Shown piece after piece: positions 25,493 to 34,108 of a stretch of 64,000 nucleotides of DNA. Source of the DNA: Amycolatopsis iheyensis (GTDB lineage Bacteria > Actinomycetota > Actinomycetes > Mycobacteriales > Pseudonocardiaceae); NCBI RefSeq assembly GCF_024703995.1, contig NZ_JAMXQV010000016.1, positions 124,001-188,000 of the forward strand, written 5' to 3'. Positions within the stretch are counted from its first letter, which is position 1; each line of letters starts with the position of its first letter. The notes beneath the pieces are model-generated. The model saw only the letters and a program-made list of their open reading frames with translations. It was not told where the DNA came from and ran no database searches. Both the position numbers and the translations under genes were made by a program.

Positions 25493-26347
25493 TCAGCCGG
25501 CCTCGGCGCGCGGGCCGAACGAGTAGCCCTGGCCGCCGCTCGTCGAACCGGACGACTGCCCGGAGTTCGAGGACGCCGACGCCGGGGCCGCGGAGCCGCG
25601 GTCGTCGAGCTCGCGCAGCTGGGACTCGAGGAACCCGCGCAGTCGCGTGCGGTACTCCCGCTCGATCGTGCGCAGCTCTTCGATCTTCTTGCCCAGCCCG
25701 CCCTTCTCGGCGTTGAGGCTGTTCATCGTCTCGGTGTACTTCCGCTGCGACTCGCGCTCCAGCGTCGTCGCCTTGTCGCGCGCCTGGCGCTCCAGCGTCT
25801 CGGCTCGCGTCCGCGCGTCGTTCAGCATCGTGTCGACGCGCGTGCGCGCCTCGTTGACCATCGAGTCGGACTTCGCCCGGGCGTCCGAGAGCAGCTGCTC
25901 GGACTTGGTGCGGGCCTCGGCCAGCATCCCGTCGGACTCGGTCTTCGCCTCGGCGGTCAGCCGGTCGGCCATCTCCTGGGCGAGGCCCAGGACCTTGGCG
26001 GCCTGCACGTTCGGCTCGGTGCTGTCGCCGACCATCGAGTGCGCCTGGGTCTGCTCCATGGCGGACTGCGGCGGCGGCACCGGCGCGAGGCGGCGCGACG
26101 GCTCTTCACGCATCGGGGGCGCGCCGACGTTCGCCTTGGCGTTCTCGAGCTCGCCACGAGTCGACTCGAGCTCGGCGTCGAGCTGCTCCATCTGCTGGCG
26201 CAGCTCGTTGTTGTCCTCGATCAAGCGGGCCAGCTCGGTCTCCACCAGGTCGAGGAACGCGTCCACCTCGTCCTCGTTGTAGCCCCTCTTGCCGATGGGC
26301 GGCTTGCTGAACGCGACGTTGTGCACGTCAGCGGGGGTCAACGACAT
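25493..26347 (-). CDS. wag31: Polar growth scaffold Wag31 (DivIVA)
   Basis: 284 aa. The N-terminal membrane-curvature domain begins MSLTPADVHNVAFSKPPIGKRGYNEDEVDAFLD, diagnostic for DivIVA/Wag31. It is followed by long coiled coil (Glu/Arg/Leu-rich, about 35-70 and 125-245), split by a Pro/Gln-rich linker. Wag31 forms the polar scaffold that directs apical cell-wall synthesis in actinobacteria. ATG start. It is followed by its own hairpin and preceded by yggT, sepF and the ftsZ side of the dcw cluster, the conserved order. Confidence 0.96.
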   Translation of the reverse strand: MSLTPADVHNVAFSKPPIGKRGYNEDEVDAFLDLVETELARLIEDNNELRQQMEQLDAELESTRGELENAKANVGAPPMREEPSRRLAPVPPPQSAMEQTQAHSMVGDSTEPNVQAAKVLGLAQEMADRLTAEAKTESDGMLAEARTKSEQLLSDARAKSDSMVNEARTRVDTMLNDARTRAETLERQARDKATTLERESQRKYTETMNSLNAEKGGLGKKIEELRTIEREYRTRLRGFLESQLRELDDRGSAAPASASSNSGQSSGSTSGGQGYSFGPRAEAG

Positions 26348-26400
26348 CAGATCACCTCACGCACTCCATGGCCTGCAGGTCCCTCCAAGTTCTTCCCCGA

Positions 26401-26685
26401 TCAACTTGGAGTCGCCAGCTGCATCGCGAAGAACACAACCAGCAGCAGAACCATAATCGACAAGTCCAGTCCCACGCCGCCGATTCGAACCATCGGAATG
26501 ATTCGTCTGAACAGGCGAACCGGCGGGTCCGTCACTGTGTAGATGGTCTCGAGCGTCACCGCAACCCCCCCGGCCGGATGCCACTCACGAGCGAAGGTCC
26601 GGACGAGTTCGATCACGATCCGCGCCGTCAGCAGCAGCCAAAAGGCGAACAGCACGTACCAGACGACCAGCCACACAGCTTCCAC
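26401..26685 (-). CDS. YggT family membrane protein
   Basis: 94 aa, GTG start. Two TM helices with the YggT signature: EWHPAGGVAVTLETIYTVTDPPVRLFRRIIPMVRIGGVGLDLS. The family sits between sepF and divIVA in most Gram-positive bacteria and is linked to division or envelope homeostasis. 53 bp upstream of wag31. Confidence 0.9.
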   Translation of the reverse strand: MEAVWLVVWYVLFAFWLLLTARIVIELVRTFAREWHPAGGVAVTLETIYTVTDPPVRLFRRIIPMVRIGGVGLDLSIMVLLLVVFFAMQLATPS

Positions 26686-26791
26686 GTACCTACTCTAACC
26701 ATGCGCCTCCGTCGAAGACGCTGTTGAGGGGGTCGACGCGGCATCGGGTCGACAAAATCACGTCTGCTTGCGCTCAGCGGTAACCGCGACT

Positions 26792-27388
26792 TCAGCCGCG
26801 CAGGAACAATCCGCCCTCGGCAATCCGTCGGCGGTCTTCCGCGGTGACGTCCACATCGGGCGGTGAGAGAAGGAACACCTTGTTGGTGACCTTGTCCATC
26901 GACCCGCGCAGCGCGAACGCGAGCCCGGCGGCGAAGTCCACGAGCCGCTTGGCGTCCGCGTTCTCCATCTCGGTGAGGTTGATGATCACCGGGATGCCCT
27001 CGCGGTAGTGCTCCCCGATCGCCCGTGCCTCCACGTAGCTGGTCGGGTGCAGCGTGGTGATCCGGCTCAGCGGGTCCCGCACCGGCGGCCGGACCGGCTC
27101 GGTGACCGGACGCAGGCGCGCCACGGGCTCCGGCTGCCGGTCGACCGCGAGCGCGCCGTGGACGGCGGGCTCGGACGCGGCCACGGAGCGTGACCGGCTG
27201 CGGCTGACGGGCTCGTCGTACGTGTCGTCGACGTCGCGGTACCGTGAGCGGGACGAGCGCGGCGCCGGCTCCTCGTAAGAGTCGTAGTCGTCGTCGTAGC
27301 CACGGCGGTAGTCCTCCTCGACGTCGTAACCGTCCTCGTCCGCGGGCACCATCCCGAAGTAGGCCTTCAGCTTCTGCAGCGCGCTCAT
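26792..27388 (-). CDS. sepF: Cell division protein SepF
   Basis: 198 aa. It begins MSALQKLKAYFGMVP, the amphipathic membrane-binding helix, followed by an acidic/Arg-Ser linker and the SepF fold (HPTSYVEARAIGEHYREGIPVIINLTEM, FAAGLAFALRGSMDKV, VFLLSPPDV). It tethers FtsZ to the membrane in organisms lacking FtsA. The ATG at 27388 is chosen over codons further upstream because it begins the conserved helix. Confidence 0.95.
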   Translation of the reverse strand: MSALQKLKAYFGMVPADEDGYDVEEDYRRGYDDDYDSYEEPAPRSSRSRYRDVDDTYDEPVSRSRSRSVAASEPAVHGALAVDRQPEPVARLRPVTEPVRPPVRDPLSRITTLHPTSYVEARAIGEHYREGIPVIINLTEMENADAKRLVDFAAGLAFALRGSMDKVTNKVFLLSPPDVDVTAEDRRRIAEGGLFLRG

Positions 27389-27485
27389 GCCTCTCCCTAG
27401 CCCTAGCCGCTCCCGCACCGACTCATGTTCCACGCCGTCAGTGCCCCGTACGGACGACCACTAAACGTGACCGCGCACGGGCTCC

Positions 27486-28199
27486 CTACGGCGAGGCTAA
27501 ACCGCGTCCACCGAGCAACGCGGTTCCGACACGCACACAGGTGGAGCCGTGCGTGATCGCCTGCTCGAGATCATGGCTCATCCCGGCGGAGACGTCTGCG
27601 GCATTCGGGTGATCTTTGCGGAGGGCCTCACCCGCGCGAGCGAGGCGTTCGAAGGCGGCCGCGGGGTCGGCGCCGAGCGGCGCGACGGCCATCAGGCCAC
27701 GAAGCCGCAGTTCACCCGTGTGAGTGACGTGCGCGGCGAGTGCGCCCAGCTCGTCGAGGGGGCAGCCGCCGCGTCCGGGGTCGTCGTCGAGGCTGGCCTG
27801 GATCAGCACGTCGAGGGGTTCGTCACGTATCTGCTCGTCGCGAGCCGCACGCACCGCCTTCGCGAGCGCGTCGGCGAGCCGGGCCGAATCGAGGGACTGG
27901 ACTTCGTGTGCCCAGCCGACCACCGACCGTGCCTTGTTCCGCTGGAGCCGGCCGACCATGTGCCAGCGCAGCCCGGGAACTTCGGCGGCTTTCGGGCCGG
28001 CCTCCTGGTCGCGGTTCTCGCCGACGTCGGTGACGCCGAGCTCGGCGAGCAACGCGGCGTCGGACGCCGGGAAGGTCTTGGTGATCGCGATCAGCTTGAC
28101 CTCGTCCCGGGCGCGCCCCGCGGCCCGGCAGGCGGCGTCGATCCGCGCTTCGACCTCGGCGAGGTTCGCGGCCAGCTCGGCCTTGCGATCGGTGCTCAT
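27486..28199 (-). CDS. yggS: PLP homeostasis protein, YggS/PLPBP family
   Basis: 237 aa. PLP-binding barrel with Lys41 in LIAITKTFP, GENRDQEAGPKA, WHMVGRLQRNK and AGMSHDLEQAI. The family buffers pyridoxal phosphate and has no known catalysis. The start ATG overlaps the pgeF stop (ATGA). The pgeF-yggS-sepF-yggT order is conserved in actinobacteria. Confidence 0.93.
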   Translation of the reverse strand: MSTDRKAELAANLAEVEARIDAACRAAGRARDEVKLIAITKTFPASDAALLAELGVTDVGENRDQEAGPKAAEVPGLRWHMVGRLQRNKARSVVGWAHEVQSLDSARLADALAKAVRAARDEQIRDEPLDVLIQASLDDDPGRGGCPLDELGALAAHVTHTGELRLRGLMAVAPLGADPAAAFERLARAGEALRKDHPNAADVSAGMSHDLEQAITHGSTCVRVGTALLGGRGLASP

Positions 28200-28900
28200 G
28201 CCTCGATCCAGGTGATGCCCGCGATCCGCCCGGTGGTCCCGTCGCGGCGGTAGCTGAAGAGTGTCTTGTCCTCGTTGGTGCAGCGCGGGTCGACGCCGAT
28301 CTTGCCGACGCCCAGGTCCGCCAGCTGCTGCCACAGCCCCGCGCGCAGGTCGAGGCCCGGCGTGCCCGTGCGGGTCTTGCAGGCACTCCCGGGCACGTGC
28401 TTCTCGACGTCGGCGGCCATGGCGGCCGGCACCTCGTAGCAGTCACCGCAGATGGCCGGGCCGAGCAGCGCTTCGATCCGCCCGACCTCGGCGCCCGCCT
28501 CTCGCATGGCCTCGACCGCGGCCGGCACGACGCCGACGCGCGTGCCGACCCGGCCGGCGTGCACCGCCGAGACCACCCCTGCCTCGGCGTCGGCCAGCAG
28601 GATCGGGACGCAGTCGGCGACCAGCACCACGAGCGCGACGCCCGGGGTCGCGGTCACCAGCGCGTCGGTCGCCTCGGCCGCGCGGGTCTCCGAGCCGTCG
28701 ACGACGGTCGCCGTGCGGCCGTGGACCTGCTCCATCCAGGCCAGCTTGTCCTCGGCCAGGCCCAGTTCGGCGGCGAGGCGCTTGCGGTTGGCGAAGACGT
28801 TCCCCTCGTCGTCGCCGACGTGGTCACCCAGGTTGAACGTGTCGTACGGCGGCCGCGACGCGCCGCCCGCCCTGGTCGTGACCACTCGCCTGACTCGCAT
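28196..28900 (-). CDS. pgeF: Peptidoglycan editing factor PgeF (YfiH / laccase-domain)
   Basis: 234 aa, Cu-oxidase_4/DUF152 fold. Metal-site residues appear in MEQVHGR, LVADCVPILLAD and AVHAGRVGT. E. coli PgeF removes L-Ser-containing precursors from the peptidoglycan pool; the mammalian homologue acts on purine nucleosides. The ATG at 28900 fits; in-frame codons upstream only read through the intergenic palindromic repeat. Confidence 0.9.
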   Translation of the reverse strand: MRVRRVVTTRAGGASRPPYDTFNLGDHVGDDEGNVFANRKRLAAELGLAEDKLAWMEQVHGRTATVVDGSETRAAEATDALVTATPGVALVVLVADCVPILLADAEAGVVSAVHAGRVGTRVGVVPAAVEAMREAGAEVGRIEALLGPAICGDCYEVPAAMAADVEKHVPGSACKTRTGTPGLDLRAGLWQQLADLGVGKIGVDPRCTNEDKTLFSYRRDGTTGRIAGITWIEA

Positions 28901-28940
28901 GCCTTCATCCTCCCAAACACCGGCGACGGCCCCGGACCCA

Positions 28941-29027
28941 AGCGCCCCAATGTGGCCTTGGTTGCGTCTCACGCACCGAAGGCCACATTGGGTGCGTCTG
29001 ACGCACCGAAGGCCACATTGGGGCGCT
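28941..29027. repeat. Intergenic palindromic repeat, extended copy
   Basis: Outer arms AGCGCCCCAATGTGGCCTT and exact complement, with an inner GCG/CGC hairpin. The right half is present twice (AAGGCCACATTGGG at 28979, then the full right arm at 29009-29027), so this copy carries an internal tandem duplication. A simple copy lies at 38678-38734. It is located between pgeF and ftsZ. Confidence 0.9.
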
Positions 29028-29066
29028 GGCCACCCGTCAACAAGCCGGCCTCCCAAACGCAGTGAA

Positions 29067-29104
29067 GGCCACCGCCTGCCGACTCTGGTCAGCGGGCGAT
29101 GGCC
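29067..29104 (-). terminator. Hairpin downstream of ftsZ
   Basis: 13-nt arms pair with two wobble pairs around a 12-nt loop, 15 bp past the ftsZ stop. Together with the repeat at 28941-29027 it forms a structured ftsZ-pgeF junction. Confidence 0.55.
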
Positions 29105-29119
29105 TCCAGTGTGGTGTCT

Positions 29120-30421
29120 CTAGCGCCGCATGAACGGCGGGACGTCGACCTCGTCGTCGGACGGGTCGTCGTGCACCGGCATCGCGCGGCCCGGCAGGCT
29201 GCCCTGCGTCGCGTTGGAGCCGATCGGCGAGTAGCCGCGTGAACCGCCGCCGGGCTGCGGGAGCCCGCCGGACGGCTGGCCGCCGGTCGCCGAGGGCAGC
29301 GGCGAGTGCGACCGCGGCGGCGCCACCGGGTAGCCGGAGCCGCTCGCCGACGGCACCGGGGTGGCGCCCGACGGCGGCGTCGGCGGGTTCGAGACCTGCC
29401 CGGCCGAAGCCGACGCGGTGGTGCCCGGCTGCCGTGAGCCGAACGACGGCGGGTCGAGCTTCTTGTGGGTCGGCGCGCCCGCGTCGAACCCGGCCGCGAT
29501 CACCGTGACGCGGACCTCGTCGCCGAGGGAGTCGTCGATGATCGTGCCGAAGATGATGTTGGCGTCCGGGTGCGCGGACTCCTGCACCAGCGACGCGGCC
29601 TCGTTGATCTCGAACAGGCCCAGGTCGGAGCCGCCCGCGATGGACAGCAGCGCGCCGTGCGCCCCATCCATGGACGCCTCCAGCAGCGGCGAGTTGATCG
29701 CCTTCTCCGCGGCCTGGATGGCCCGGCCCTCTCCCCTGGCCGACCCGATGCCCATCAGCGCGGAGCCCGCGCCGGACATGACGCTCTTGACGTCGGCGAA
29801 GTCGAGGTTGATCAGGCCCGGCGTGGTGATCAGGTCGGTGATGCCCTGGACACCGGACAGCAGCACCTCGTCCGCGGAGCGGAACGCGTCCATCAGCGAG
29901 ACGCCGATGTCGCCGAGCTGCAGCAGCCGGTCGTTCGGGATCACGATCAGCGTGTCGCACTCGTTGCGCAGCTGCTGGATGCCGTCCTCGGCCTGCTTGC
30001 CGCGGCGCTTGCCCTCGAAGGTGAACGGGCGGGTCACGACGCCGATGGTCAGCGCGCCCAGCTTGCGGGCGATCTGCGCCACGACCGGGGCGCCACCGGT
30101 GCCGGTGCCGCCGCCTTCGCCGGCCGTCACGAACACCATGTCGGCGCCCTTGATGACCTCTTCGATCTCTTCGCGGTGGTCTTCGGCGGCCTTCTGGCCG
30201 ACCTCGGGGGCGGCGCCCGCGCCGAGGCCGCGGGTCAGTTCACGGCCGATGTCGAGCTTGACGTCGGCGTCGGACATGAGCAGTGCCTGGGCGTCGGTGT
30301 TCACCGCGATGAACTCGACACCCTTGAGGCCGACCTCGATCATGCGGTTCACGGCGTTCACGCCGCCACCGCCGATGCCGACCACCTTGATCACCGCAAG
30401 GTAGTTGTGCGGGGGCGTCAT
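29120..30421 (-). CDS. ftsZ: Cell division GTPase FtsZ
   Basis: 433 aa. Tubulin signature GGGTGTGGAP (103-112), VVGIGGGGVNAVNRMIE at the N-terminus, DFADVKSVMSGAGSALMGIG, and the C-terminal partner-binding peptide DEVDVPPFMRR after a Gly/Pro/Ser-rich linker. It polymerises into the division ring. Unusually, ftsQ is not directly upstream: 11.2 kb of other genes separate them, so ftsZ must rely on its own promoter in the 243-bp region before it. Confidence 0.98.
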   Translation of the reverse strand: MTPPHNYLAVIKVVGIGGGGVNAVNRMIEVGLKGVEFIAVNTDAQALLMSDADVKLDIGRELTRGLGAGAAPEVGQKAAEDHREEIEEVIKGADMVFVTAGEGGGTGTGGAPVVAQIARKLGALTIGVVTRPFTFEGKRRGKQAEDGIQQLRNECDTLIVIPNDRLLQLGDIGVSLMDAFRSADEVLLSGVQGITDLITTPGLINLDFADVKSVMSGAGSALMGIGSARGEGRAIQAAEKAINSPLLEASMDGAHGALLSIAGGSDLGLFEINEAASLVQESAHPDANIIFGTIIDDSLGDEVRVTVIAAGFDAGAPTHKKLDPPSFGSRQPGTTASASAGQVSNPPTPPSGATPVPSASGSGYPVAPPRSHSPLPSATGGQPSGGLPQPGGGSRGYSPIGSNATQGSLPGRAMPVHDDPSDDEVDVPPFMRR

Positions 30422-30482
30422 CGAAGTCCGCCTTCCTGATCGTTGTGCCCGTACAGCCCGCCGGCGGGTGATCGACTCTCAA

Positions 30483-30511
30483 CCTCAACCCCAGATCGAG
30501 AGTTATGTCAA
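30483..30511 (-). promoter_or_regulatory. Candidate ftsZ promoter
   Basis: An exact TTGACA (-35) lies at 30511-30506 on the minus strand, about 85 bp before the ftsZ start; no good -10 hexamer follows at 17 bp (TTGAGG). The region also holds ACTCTCGATC and GAGAGTCGATC, an imperfect repeat that may be regulatory. Weak prediction. Confidence 0.25.
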
Positions 30512-30664
30512 CTGCCGACGTTAGGCAGGACGGTAGGCACCAGGCAGGCTCTAATCCAGTAGGCACGCCGTGTGTCGCAAAGGTGTTTTGCCACAACACG
30601 TTCGAGCGCGCAAGAGCGGGGAGCCGAGATCACCGGCCCGGCCCCGTCTGCTATGGCGCTCCAC

Positions 30665-31435
30665 TCAGGCCGGCGCGGGCATGCTCATGAGCACGTTCGT
30701 GGGCGCCCCGCTGGGCGATCCCCCGGCCTGCTCGACGCTCACCGCGAGCTGGTCCACCGCCCCGACGCCGTCGGCGACGACCAGGCCACCGTCGGCCGTC
30801 GAAGCGATCACCCCGGCCGAGCGCGGCGCGGCGCGGCCGGTGATCAGCCAGGCCTCGTAGACCTTCCCACCCGGCTGCACCGGCAGCCCGGCGTCCATCA
30901 CCATGACGCGGTTCAGCGACTTCGACGCGATGACCGTCACGCCGCCGCCGATCGGCGCGTCACCGTGCACGGTCTTGGCGTCGGGGGCCGCGAGCAGCGC
31001 CGCCACCGGGGCGTAGCGCTCCTTCGCCTGGTCGAGCTGGGACTGCGCGCTTTGGAGCTGCTGCTGCTGGGTCAGCGCGATGCCGCCGAACACGCCACCC
31101 GCGGCGAGCCCGACGACGGCCGCCGCGGCCGCCACGACGACCGCCCAGCGCGGGGCGCGCGCCGACCGGCGGGGCCGTTCGTGCGCGCCGGGCCGCGTCC
31201 GCGGCGGCAGCTGACGGGTGGCGTGCATGGCCGCCATGACGCGGTCCTTGAACTCCGGCGGTGGTTCCTCGGCCATCGCCGCGCCCAGCCGGGCCGCGGT
31301 CGCGCGCAGCTCGGCGACCTCCTGCGCGCAGGAGTCGCACTGCTCGAGGTGGCGGGCGAACTCCGCGCGCTCGATGTCGGAGACCGCGTCGAGGGCGAAG
31401 GCGCCGGCCAGGGTGTGCATCTCGGGCGTGCTCAA
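30665..31435 (-). CDS. rskA: Anti-sigma factor, RskA family
   Basis: 256 aa. N-terminal zinc anti-sigma domain with H-x3-C-x2-C (His29, Cys33, Cys36 in HLEQCDSC), one TM helix (about 100-120), and an extracytoplasmic RskA domain (SLNRVMVMDAGLPVQPGGKVYEAWLI). It sequesters SigK at the membrane and releases it after proteolysis. The TTG start overlaps the sigK stop (TTGA); an ATG five codons later is the alternative. Confidence 0.92.
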   Translation of the reverse strand: MSTPEMHTLAGAFALDAVSDIERAEFARHLEQCDSCAQEVAELRATAARLGAAMAEEPPPEFKDRVMAAMHATRQLPPRTRPGAHERPRRSARAPRWAVVVAAAAAVVGLAAGGVFGGIALTQQQQLQSAQSQLDQAKERYAPVAALLAAPDAKTVHGDAPIGGGVTVIASKSLNRVMVMDAGLPVQPGGKVYEAWLITGRAAPRSAGVIASTADGGLVVADGVGAVDQLAVSVEQAGGSPSGAPTNVLMSMPAPA

Positions 31436-32037
31436 GCGGTCACCCCCAGGCAGTCCCGCAGGCGGATCAGCCCGTCCCGCAGCCGCGTCTTGATGGTTCC
31501 TTGCGGCGTCGACAGCACTTCGGCCACCTCGCGATACGTATAGCCCTGGTAGTAGGCGAGCAGCACGGACTCGCGCTGCAGATCGGTCAGGAAGGACAGG
31601 CACCGGCGCACCTGGGAGCGTTCCAGGCGCGCGGTGACGGATTCGGCGACCTCGTCGAACGGGCGGCCGCGGGCGGCTTCGAAGGTCGCTTTCTGCTCCC
31701 GCTCGGTGCTCGCGCGCGCCGAGCGGACGCGGTCGACGGCGCGGCGGTGCGCCAGCGTCATCGCCCAGTTCAAGGCCGAGCCGCGCTCGGGCGCGTACCG
31801 CGTCGCGGTGCGCCACAGCTCGACGAGCACCTCCTGGGCGACCTCTTCGGACTGCGCCGCGTCCCGCACGATCCGCCGCACCAGCCCGAAGATCGGCCCG
31901 GCGAGCTGGTCGTAGAGCAGTTCGAAAGCCCGCTCGTCACCCTTCGCGACGCGCACCATCAGCTCCTCCGCCGTCGGGCCGGCCGGGACTTCGGCGGGCA
32001 CCGGCGCCAGGGGGCGCGGGCGGGCCTGATCATCCAT
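31432..32037 (-). CDS. sigK: ECF sigma factor SigK
   Basis: 201 aa. Region 2 (ELLYDQLAGPIFGLVRRIV.. EVAQEVLVELWRTATRYAPERGS) and region 4 (QRESVLLAYYQGYTYREVAEVLSTPQGTIKTRLRDGLIRLR). The neighbours (RskA, DUF1365, FAD oxidoreductase, CFA synthase, DUF1295) match the M. tuberculosis Rv0444c-Rv0449c locus, which supports SigK over generic ECF. It overlaps the genes on both sides, so stoichiometry with RskA is probably set by coupled translation. Confidence 0.92.
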   Translation of the reverse strand: MDDQARPRPLAPVPAEVPAGPTAEELMVRVAKGDERAFELLYDQLAGPIFGLVRRIVRDAAQSEEVAQEVLVELWRTATRYAPERGSALNWAMTLAHRRAVDRVRSARASTEREQKATFEAARGRPFDEVAESVTARLERSQVRRCLSFLTDLQRESVLLAYYQGYTYREVAEVLSTPQGTIKTRLRDGLIRLRDCLGVTA

Positions 32038-32761
32038 GCAGCTGTCCTCCGGCGTTCTGCGGGGTGCGCGCGATGACCGGCGCCTTGCGCAGCCACAGAG
32101 CGACGCCGTGGCGGCGGATCAGCGCGGACACCCGCTGCGGGAGCAGCGGCCGGGCCAGGACGAGCCGGGCCAGCCACCGCGGGTCCACCGGGCGGCGAAC
32201 ACCCCGCAGCGTAGCGACCAACGGCGTCGCGTTCCCGCGCCGCAACGCCACCGTGAGGTCGAGCAACGCTTCCGGGTGGGGCAGGCGCATCCGGTACTCG
32301 CCGTCCATCTCCTGGAACGGCGAGACGTAGAACTCCTTGGCCGCGCGGGCGAGCCCGGCTTCGTCGGGGCGCAGCAGGTAGGCGTGCCGGCCGCCGTAGG
32401 TGTTGTGCACCTCGGCGACGACGCACTCGAGGCGGCCGTCGGGGCCGTGGCACCAGTACACGCTGATCGGGTTGAACACGTACCCGAGCACGCGCGCGGC
32501 GGCCAGCATGACGACCTTCCCGCCGCGCAGGTCGACGTCGCGTTCGGCGAGCCAGGCGTCGAGCTTCTCCCGGATCCCGCGCGGGTCGGTCGCGACGAAG
32601 TGGTCGCGGCGGTCGAACCGCGCGAACGGCCGCAGCCAGAACGGCAGCTCCGGCGGCGCGTCCAGGTCCACCAGCCACAGGTACACGCGGTGCGCGAAGG
32701 AGTGCGGCGGGTCGATCCGCCGCACGTGCGCGACCGTGGCGTCGTAGAGCGCGTTCGTCAC
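32030..32761 (-). CDS. DUF1365 family protein
   Basis: 243 aa. Family motifs RRIDPPHSFAHRVYLWLVDLD, VFNPISVYWCHGPDG and VAEVHNTYGGRHAYLL. The function is unproven. The family travels with a CFA synthase and an FAD oxidoreductase in many bacteria and is thought to help in fatty-acid modification under oxidative stress. The GTG at 32761 overlaps the upstream stop as GTGA; a TTG one codon earlier is less likely. Confidence 0.88.
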   Translation of the reverse strand: MTNALYDATVAHVRRIDPPHSFAHRVYLWLVDLDAPPELPFWLRPFARFDRRDHFVATDPRGIREKLDAWLAERDVDLRGGKVVMLAAARVLGYVFNPISVYWCHGPDGRLECVVAEVHNTYGGRHAYLLRPDEAGLARAAKEFYVSPFQEMDGEYRMRLPHPEALLDLTVALRRGNATPLVATLRGVRRPVDPRWLARLVLARPLLPQRVSALIRRHGVALWLRKAPVIARTPQNAGGQLHG

Positions 32762-34026
32762 CAAGTCACTCCGAGGCTTTCGGCGGCGCGGGCACCCGAG
32801 GAGCAGCCGTCTTCGTGGAAACCCCAGCCGTGGTAAGCACCGGCGTAGGCCAGGACGCCGTCGTTCAGCTCGGGCAGCCGTCGTTGCGCCGCAACGGATT
32901 CCGGGGTGTAGACCGGGTGCTCGTAGCGCATCTTGGCGACCAGCGCCGCCTTGCCGGTGTGCTCACCCGGGTTGAGCGTGACGACGTACCCGGTCGGCTC
33001 GTCGAGGCGCATCAGGCGGTTCATGTCGTAGCTGACCTGGACCGCGCCGGTCGGCGCGCCGCACACCGGGGCGCGGTAGTTCCAGCCCGCGCGCGCGTCG
33101 GCCAGCGACGGCAGCACGCTCGTGTCGGTGTGCAGCCAGGCTTCGTTGGCCGAGTAGCGGAACGCGCCGAGCACTTCGCGTTCGGCCGCGGTCGGGTTGG
33201 CCAGCAGCGACAGCGCCTGGTCGGCGTGCGTGGCGATGACGACCTTGTCGACGCGGTGCGGGGTGTCGGCGTCGTCGCGGACCTCGACGCCGCGCGCGGT
33301 CCGCAGCACCGACCGCACCGGCGTGGACAGGTGCACCGCGGTGAGCTGCTTGGCCGCGCGTTCGACGTATTCGCGGGACCCGCCGACGACGGTCCGCCAG
33401 GCCGGCGAGTTCTTGACGCTCAGCATCCCGTGGTTGCGGAGGAACTCGAACAGGTAGCGCGCCGGGTAGCGCAGCGTGTCGCTGCGGTCGGCCGACCAGA
33501 CCGTCGAGACCAGCGGCAGCATGAAGTGGTCGGTGAAGTAGCGGGTGTACCCGCCGATGGCGAGGAACGCGCCGAGCGTGACGTCACCGGCGTCCTTCGC
33601 GTCCAGCAGCCGCTTGGCGTGCCGGTGGAACTTCTTCACCTCGGCCAGCATCCGCAGGTAGCGGGGCCGCGCGAGGTTGCCGCGCTGGGCGAACAACCCG
33701 GGCAGCCCCTTCGCGCCGGCGTACTGCAGGCCACAGCCGTCGCACCGGATGCTCATCGACATCTCGGTGTCGCGGGTGTGCACGCCGAGCTCCGCGAACA
33801 GCTTCAGCAGCGTCGGGTAGGTGCGCTCGTTGTGGACGATGAAGCCCGAGTCCACGCCGATGGTGCCGCCGTGGGCGCTGGGCACGTCGTGGGTGTGCGC
33901 GTGCCCGCCGAGCCGGTCGTCGGACTCGAAGAGCAGGACCTCGTGCTTGCGTTGCAGCAGGTATGCCGCGGTCAGCCCGGCCACCCCGCTGCCGATGACG
34001 GCGATGCGTTCTCCCGTGATCTCCAC
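32758..34026 (-). CDS. FAD-dependent amine-oxidase-like oxidoreductase
   Basis: 422 aa. Rossmann dinucleotide motif IAVIGSGVAGLTAAY (about 7-21), GGHAHTHDV, VDSGFIVHNERTYP and a C-terminal FAD contact AGAYHGWGFHEDG. It is the Rv0449c-type flavoprotein of the SigK locus. It probably oxidises or reduces a lipid acyl chain together with the CFA synthase encoded divergently. GTG start at 34026. First gene of a fully overlapping four-gene operon ending in rskA. Confidence 0.9.
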   Translation of the reverse strand: MEITGERIAVIGSGVAGLTAAYLLQRKHEVLLFESDDRLGGHAHTHDVPSAHGGTIGVDSGFIVHNERTYPTLLKLFAELGVHTRDTEMSMSIRCDGCGLQYAGAKGLPGLFAQRGNLARPRYLRMLAEVKKFHRHAKRLLDAKDAGDVTLGAFLAIGGYTRYFTDHFMLPLVSTVWSADRSDTLRYPARYLFEFLRNHGMLSVKNSPAWRTVVGGSREYVERAAKQLTAVHLSTPVRSVLRTARGVEVRDDADTPHRVDKVVIATHADQALSLLANPTAAEREVLGAFRYSANEAWLHTDTSVLPSLADARAGWNYRAPVCGAPTGAVQVSYDMNRLMRLDEPTGYVVTLNPGEHTGKAALVAKMRYEHPVYTPESVAAQRRLPELNDGVLAYAGAYHGWGFHEDGCSSGARAAESLGVTW

Positions 34027-34053
34027 ACCGGTACTTCGCCGCCGGGCCGGGTG

Positions 34054-34081
34054 TGGATTGGATGAGCGTGGCACCAATCCA
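34054..34081. promoter_or_regulatory. Inverted repeat in the divergent FAD oxidoreductase / CFA synthase promoter
   Basis: TGGATTGG and its complement CCAATCCA, 12 nt apart, lie in the 82-bp region between the two divergent starts. It is a candidate operator or part of paired SigK promoters. Confidence 0.4.
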
Positions 34082-34108
34082 CCACGCAGGAGAGAGCGAA
34101 TCCCGGAC

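Noticed and set aside
28941..29056. N-terminal extension of PgeF through the repeat
   Set aside because: The in-frame upstream translation only reads the palindromic repeat (CGLRCVRR twice); the conserved protein begins at the ATG at 28900.
30422..30664. tRNA or small RNA gene upstream of ftsZ
   Set aside because: No cloverleaf or CCA-type end could be drawn; the region is better explained as the ftsZ promoter/leader.
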